The notes beneath the pieces are model-generated. The model ran no database searches and was not told the origin of the DNA. It saw only the letters and a list, made by a program, of their open reading frames with translations. From assembly GCA_963530615.1 (NCBI GenBank), contig CAUSDX010000003.1, positions 1 to 64,000 of the forward strand: a stretch of 64,000 nucleotides of DNA, in the 5' to 3' direction. Within the stretch, counting starts at the first letter, position 1, and each line of letters starts with the position of its first letter. The translations under genes and the position numbers were made by a program. Origin of the DNA: JABCPE02 sp963530615 (GTDB lineage Bacteria > Bacteroidota > Bacteroidia > Flavobacteriales > Weeksellaceae). This document shows positions 61,936 through 64,000 of the stretch, piece by piece.

Positions 61936-63099
61936 ATGAAAGAGAGCAATAATCTTTTACTTCAAATCATCATTGCTATTGTATCAGGAATTACAATTGG
62001 ACATTTCATTAATGAAGGCTTACTTCGCTTATTCCTAACCTTCAATGGTATTTTTAGTGAATTTTTAGGATTTTGCATTCCTCTTATTATCATAGGTCTC
62101 ATCATCCCTTCTATTGGTAAATTGGGTCATACAGCGAGTAATATGGTTATCGTTGTCACTATTTTAGCATATATTTCCACTATTCTATCCGCTTATACCT
62201 CTTATGGGGTGAGTATACTCACTTTTCCTCATTTATTAGAGGGGCAATTTCTTAACAGCGTCAATGAAATAGAAAATATAAAACCTTATTTCTCGCTAAA
62301 ATTTCCACCTATTATAGATGTAATGAGTGCTTTACTTTTAGCTTTCATAATAGGTATTGGTATTTCAAAAATTCAAAATTCATACCTATTAAAAGTCTGT
62401 GAAGAATTTGAAAATATTATTTCTAATGTTATTGCAAAAATTCTCATTCCTGCACTTCCATTATATATTTTTGGTATATTCTTAAGCATGACTTATACTG
62501 GTGAAGTTTTTACCATTATCAATATCTTTGCAAAAATCATCGCGGTAATTTTTGGGTTACATATTCTGTATTTGGTTTTTCTTTTTGTAATTGCTGGAAC
62601 AATAAGCAAAAAAAATCCATTCAAATTACTAATCACTATGATACCGGCATATTTCACAGCATTAGGAACTCAATCTTCCGCAGCAACGATTCCTGTATCG
62701 TTAGAACAAACCATCAAAAACGGAGTTTCTGAAAAAGTAGCTAAATTAACCATTCCTCTCTGTGCTACTATTCATCTTTCTGGTAGTGCTTTAAAAATAG
62801 TAGCTTGTACCATTGCTCTAATGATTGTCCAAGGAATGTCTATTGATTTTTGGGATTATGCAGGGTTTATCCTAATGCTAGGCATTGGTATGATTGCGGC
62901 TCCTGGGGTACCTGGTGGAGCCATTATGGCTGCCATAGGTATTATTGCTAACATGCTTGGATTTGATGAAAAAAATCAAGCACTTATGATTTCTCTTTAC
63001 ATTGCCATGGATAATTTTGGAACGGTAGGAAATGTAACGGGAGATTGTGCCATTGCTATTATTACCGATAGTATTTTCAAAAAGAAAAATATTAACTAA
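61936..63099 (+). CDS. Dicarboxylate/amino acid:cation symporter (DAACS)
   Basis: A sodium- or proton-coupled symporter of 387 residues of the GltP/DctA/SstT fold with eight helices and two re-entrant hairpins. The serine-rich hairpin is AYFTALGTQSSAATIPVSLE, and the second motif, APGVPGGAIMAAIG, is followed by the cation/substrate helix MDNFGTVGNVTGDCAIAII. In most relatives this helix reads D-x-x-R-T-x-x-N-V-x-G-D; here R-T is replaced by F-G-T, so acidic dicarboxylates are less likely and a neutral amino acid is possible. Confidence 0.88.
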   Translation: MKESNNLLLQIIIAIVSGITIGHFINEGLLRLFLTFNGIFSEFLGFCIPLIIIGLIIPSIGKLGHTASNMVIVVTILAYISTILSAYTSYGVSILTFPHLLEGQFLNSVNEIENIKPYFSLKFPPIIDVMSALLLAFIIGIGISKIQNSYLLKVCEEFENIISNVIAKILIPALPLYIFGIFLSMTYTGEVFTIINIFAKIIAVIFGLHILYLVFLFVIAGTISKKNPFKLLITMIPAYFTALGTQSSAATIPVSLEQTIKNGVSEKVAKLTIPLCATIHLSGSALKIVACTIALMIVQGMSIDFWDYAGFILMLGIGMIAAPGVPGGAIMAAIGIIANMLGFDEKNQALMISLYIAMDNFGTVGNVTGDCAIAIITDSIFKKKNIN

Positions 63100-63158
63100 T
63101 AAATTATATAAAAGTAGTTTCCATAAAAACGAAAACGCTTTATATTCTAAAATATCTT

Positions 63159-64000
63159 ATGAAAGAGAAATTTTTGCAAACTCTATGGAAAAATAAAGTT
63201 TTCAATCCATTAAACTTTCGAGATACGGAAGGAAATGCGATTGAAATTTTAGAGTTTGGTGTAATCAACCCCAATTCTGGACCTGACTTTCATTCTGCAA
63301 AAATTAGAACTCAAAATTTAACTTTTTATGGGAATATAGAAATCCATATTAAATCTTCCGATTGGTATGCTCATAAACATCAATATCAGAAAGAATATGA
63401 AAGTATTATTTTACATATCGTTTTTGAACATGATAAAGACATTCCTGAACTTAAAGCAAGAAACATTCCCACCATTGAACTCAAAAATTATATAAATCCC
63501 AACTTACTCTCCTCAGAAAAATTCCACTCTAATACTGAATTTATTGCTTGTGAAAAAATATTCAATATTAAAAAAATTCCGTTTTATTTCTCCAAAGAAA
63601 TAATTCTACAAAAACTAACCGAAAAAGACAAGGAAATCCAACAATCACTTAAACTCTCAAAAAATAATTTTGAAGCGGTTCTTTTCCAAAAAATTGCTTA
63701 TACTTTTGGTTTGAAAGTAAATGCTGATATTTTCCTAAATATTGCTCAAAATATTGATTTTAAAATCATTAAAAAGGCTTCACAAAACCCTTTCCAATTA
63801 GAATCTTTATTCTTCGGAAAAGCAAATTTACTCCATGAAGATATAACAGATTCTAAACCTTGGCAAAAAGAATATGAATTTTTACAAAAGAAATTTCAGT
63901 TGAATGAAATTAATTTTCCAGCTCAGTTTCTAAGACTCATGCCCGCTTCATTCCCCACCATTCGGCTTTCTCAATTGGCAATACTTTACCATACTCACCA
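63159..64000 (+). CDS. DUF2851 family protein, cut by window end
   Basis: The reading frame is open from ATG 63159 to the last base (280 residues seen). It starts MKEKFLQTLWKNKVFNPLNF and continues with the conserved FGVINPNSGPDFHSAKIRTQ, YGNIEIHIKSSDWYAHKHQ and IILHIVFEHDKD, which mark the DUF2851 family of Bacteroidota. The function is unknown; PD-(D/E)XK-like nuclease folds are discussed for similar proteins, but I cannot confirm that. It lies 59 nt after the symporter gene. Confidence 0.8.
   Translation, partial: MKEKFLQTLWKNKVFNPLNFRDTEGNAIEILEFGVINPNSGPDFHSAKIRTQNLTFYGNIEIHIKSSDWYAHKHQYQKEYESIILHIVFEHDKDIPELKARNIPTIELKNYINPNLLSSEKFHSNTEFIACEKIFNIKKIPFYFSKEIILQKLTEKDKEIQQSLKLSKNNFEAVLFQKIAYTFGLKVNADIFLNIAQNIDFKIIKKASQNPFQLESLFFGKANLLHEDITDSKPWQKEYEFLQKKFQLNEINFPAQFLRLMPASFPTIRLSQLAILYHTH

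Overview
The window is about 64 kb of low-GC DNA (roughly one third G+C by eye) from a member of the Bacteroidota, most likely a flavobacterium of the Weeksellaceae type (Riemerella, Ornithobacterium, Chryseobacterium, Bergeyella and relatives). The genus cannot be fixed from the sequence alone. The evidence is: promoters of the Bacteroidota form (TTG, 19-21 nt, TAnnTTTG) in front of many genes; family-specific proteins (Bacteroidota-type omega subunit, DUF3098, DUF4834, DUF6263-like, DUF2851, YfhO, TSP3-OmpA proteins, TonB-dependent receptors); and blocks of gene order typical of the group (ftsX-DUF3098-uppP-truB, bamD-rpoZ-coaBC, pyrG-yidC). The region is chromosomal and mostly housekeeping. 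I see no insertion sequence, prophage, CRISPR array or rRNA.

Layout. 1-0.2 kb: a two-tRNA operon (Ser-GCT, then Pro-TGG cut by the window edge). 0.3-6.4 kb: peptidoglycan amidase lipoprotein, small membrane protein, mtnN, a siderophore-type TonB receptor and a Tat-exported alkaline phosphatase. 6.4-13.2 kb, minus strand: glycosyltransferase with YfhO, two small envelope genes, MgtC and rlmB. 13.2-16.6 kb: a 42-bp tandem repeat, a DinB-fold protein and a barnase/barstar/membrane-protein operon. 16.7-24.9 kb: fmt-recQ, two OmpA/TSP3 proteins with folK, and sppA. 25.0-25.9 kb: a decayed efflux adaptor gene. 26-28.3 kb: two PLP enzymes that together look like a capnine (sulfonolipid) operon. 28.4-32.5 kb: VanZ, gcvH, a TetR regulator, bamD, rpoZ and coaBC. 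32.6-40.3 kb: a thioredoxin-like protein, a second tandem repeat, miaA, a secreted protein, pyrG, yidC and a flavoprotein. 40.4-47.8 kb: rfbC operon, TlpA with an iron-type ABC permease, exonuclease III, udk, an FtsB/DivIC-like protein and a methyltransferase. 47.9-56.4 kb: M20 dipeptidase, a candidate small RNA, a Gcr-like membrane protein, truB-uppP-DUF3098-ftsX, a third repeat array, rsmA and an ABC ATPase. 56.5-64 kb: a metal/siderophore binding lipoprotein with a second TonB receptor, gyrB, a DAACS symporter and a cut DUF2851 gene.

Themes. Iron supply recurs: two paralogous TonB receptors with the same promoter layout, one binding lipoprotein and one FecCD permease; the ATPase is not in the window. 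Envelope building recurs: amidase, BamD, YidC, UppP, FtsX, FtsB-like, OmpA proteins, rhamnose epimerase, YfhO/GT and the predicted capnine enzymes. The least expected signals are a natural barnase homologue with cysteines at the two positions (43 and 80) used for a designed disulfide in barnase, an approximately 95-nt orphan transcription unit before the Gcr-like gene, and three tandem repeat arrays in intergenic gaps, two of which have a 41-42 bp unit that reads as a 14-residue peptide repeat on the minus strand.
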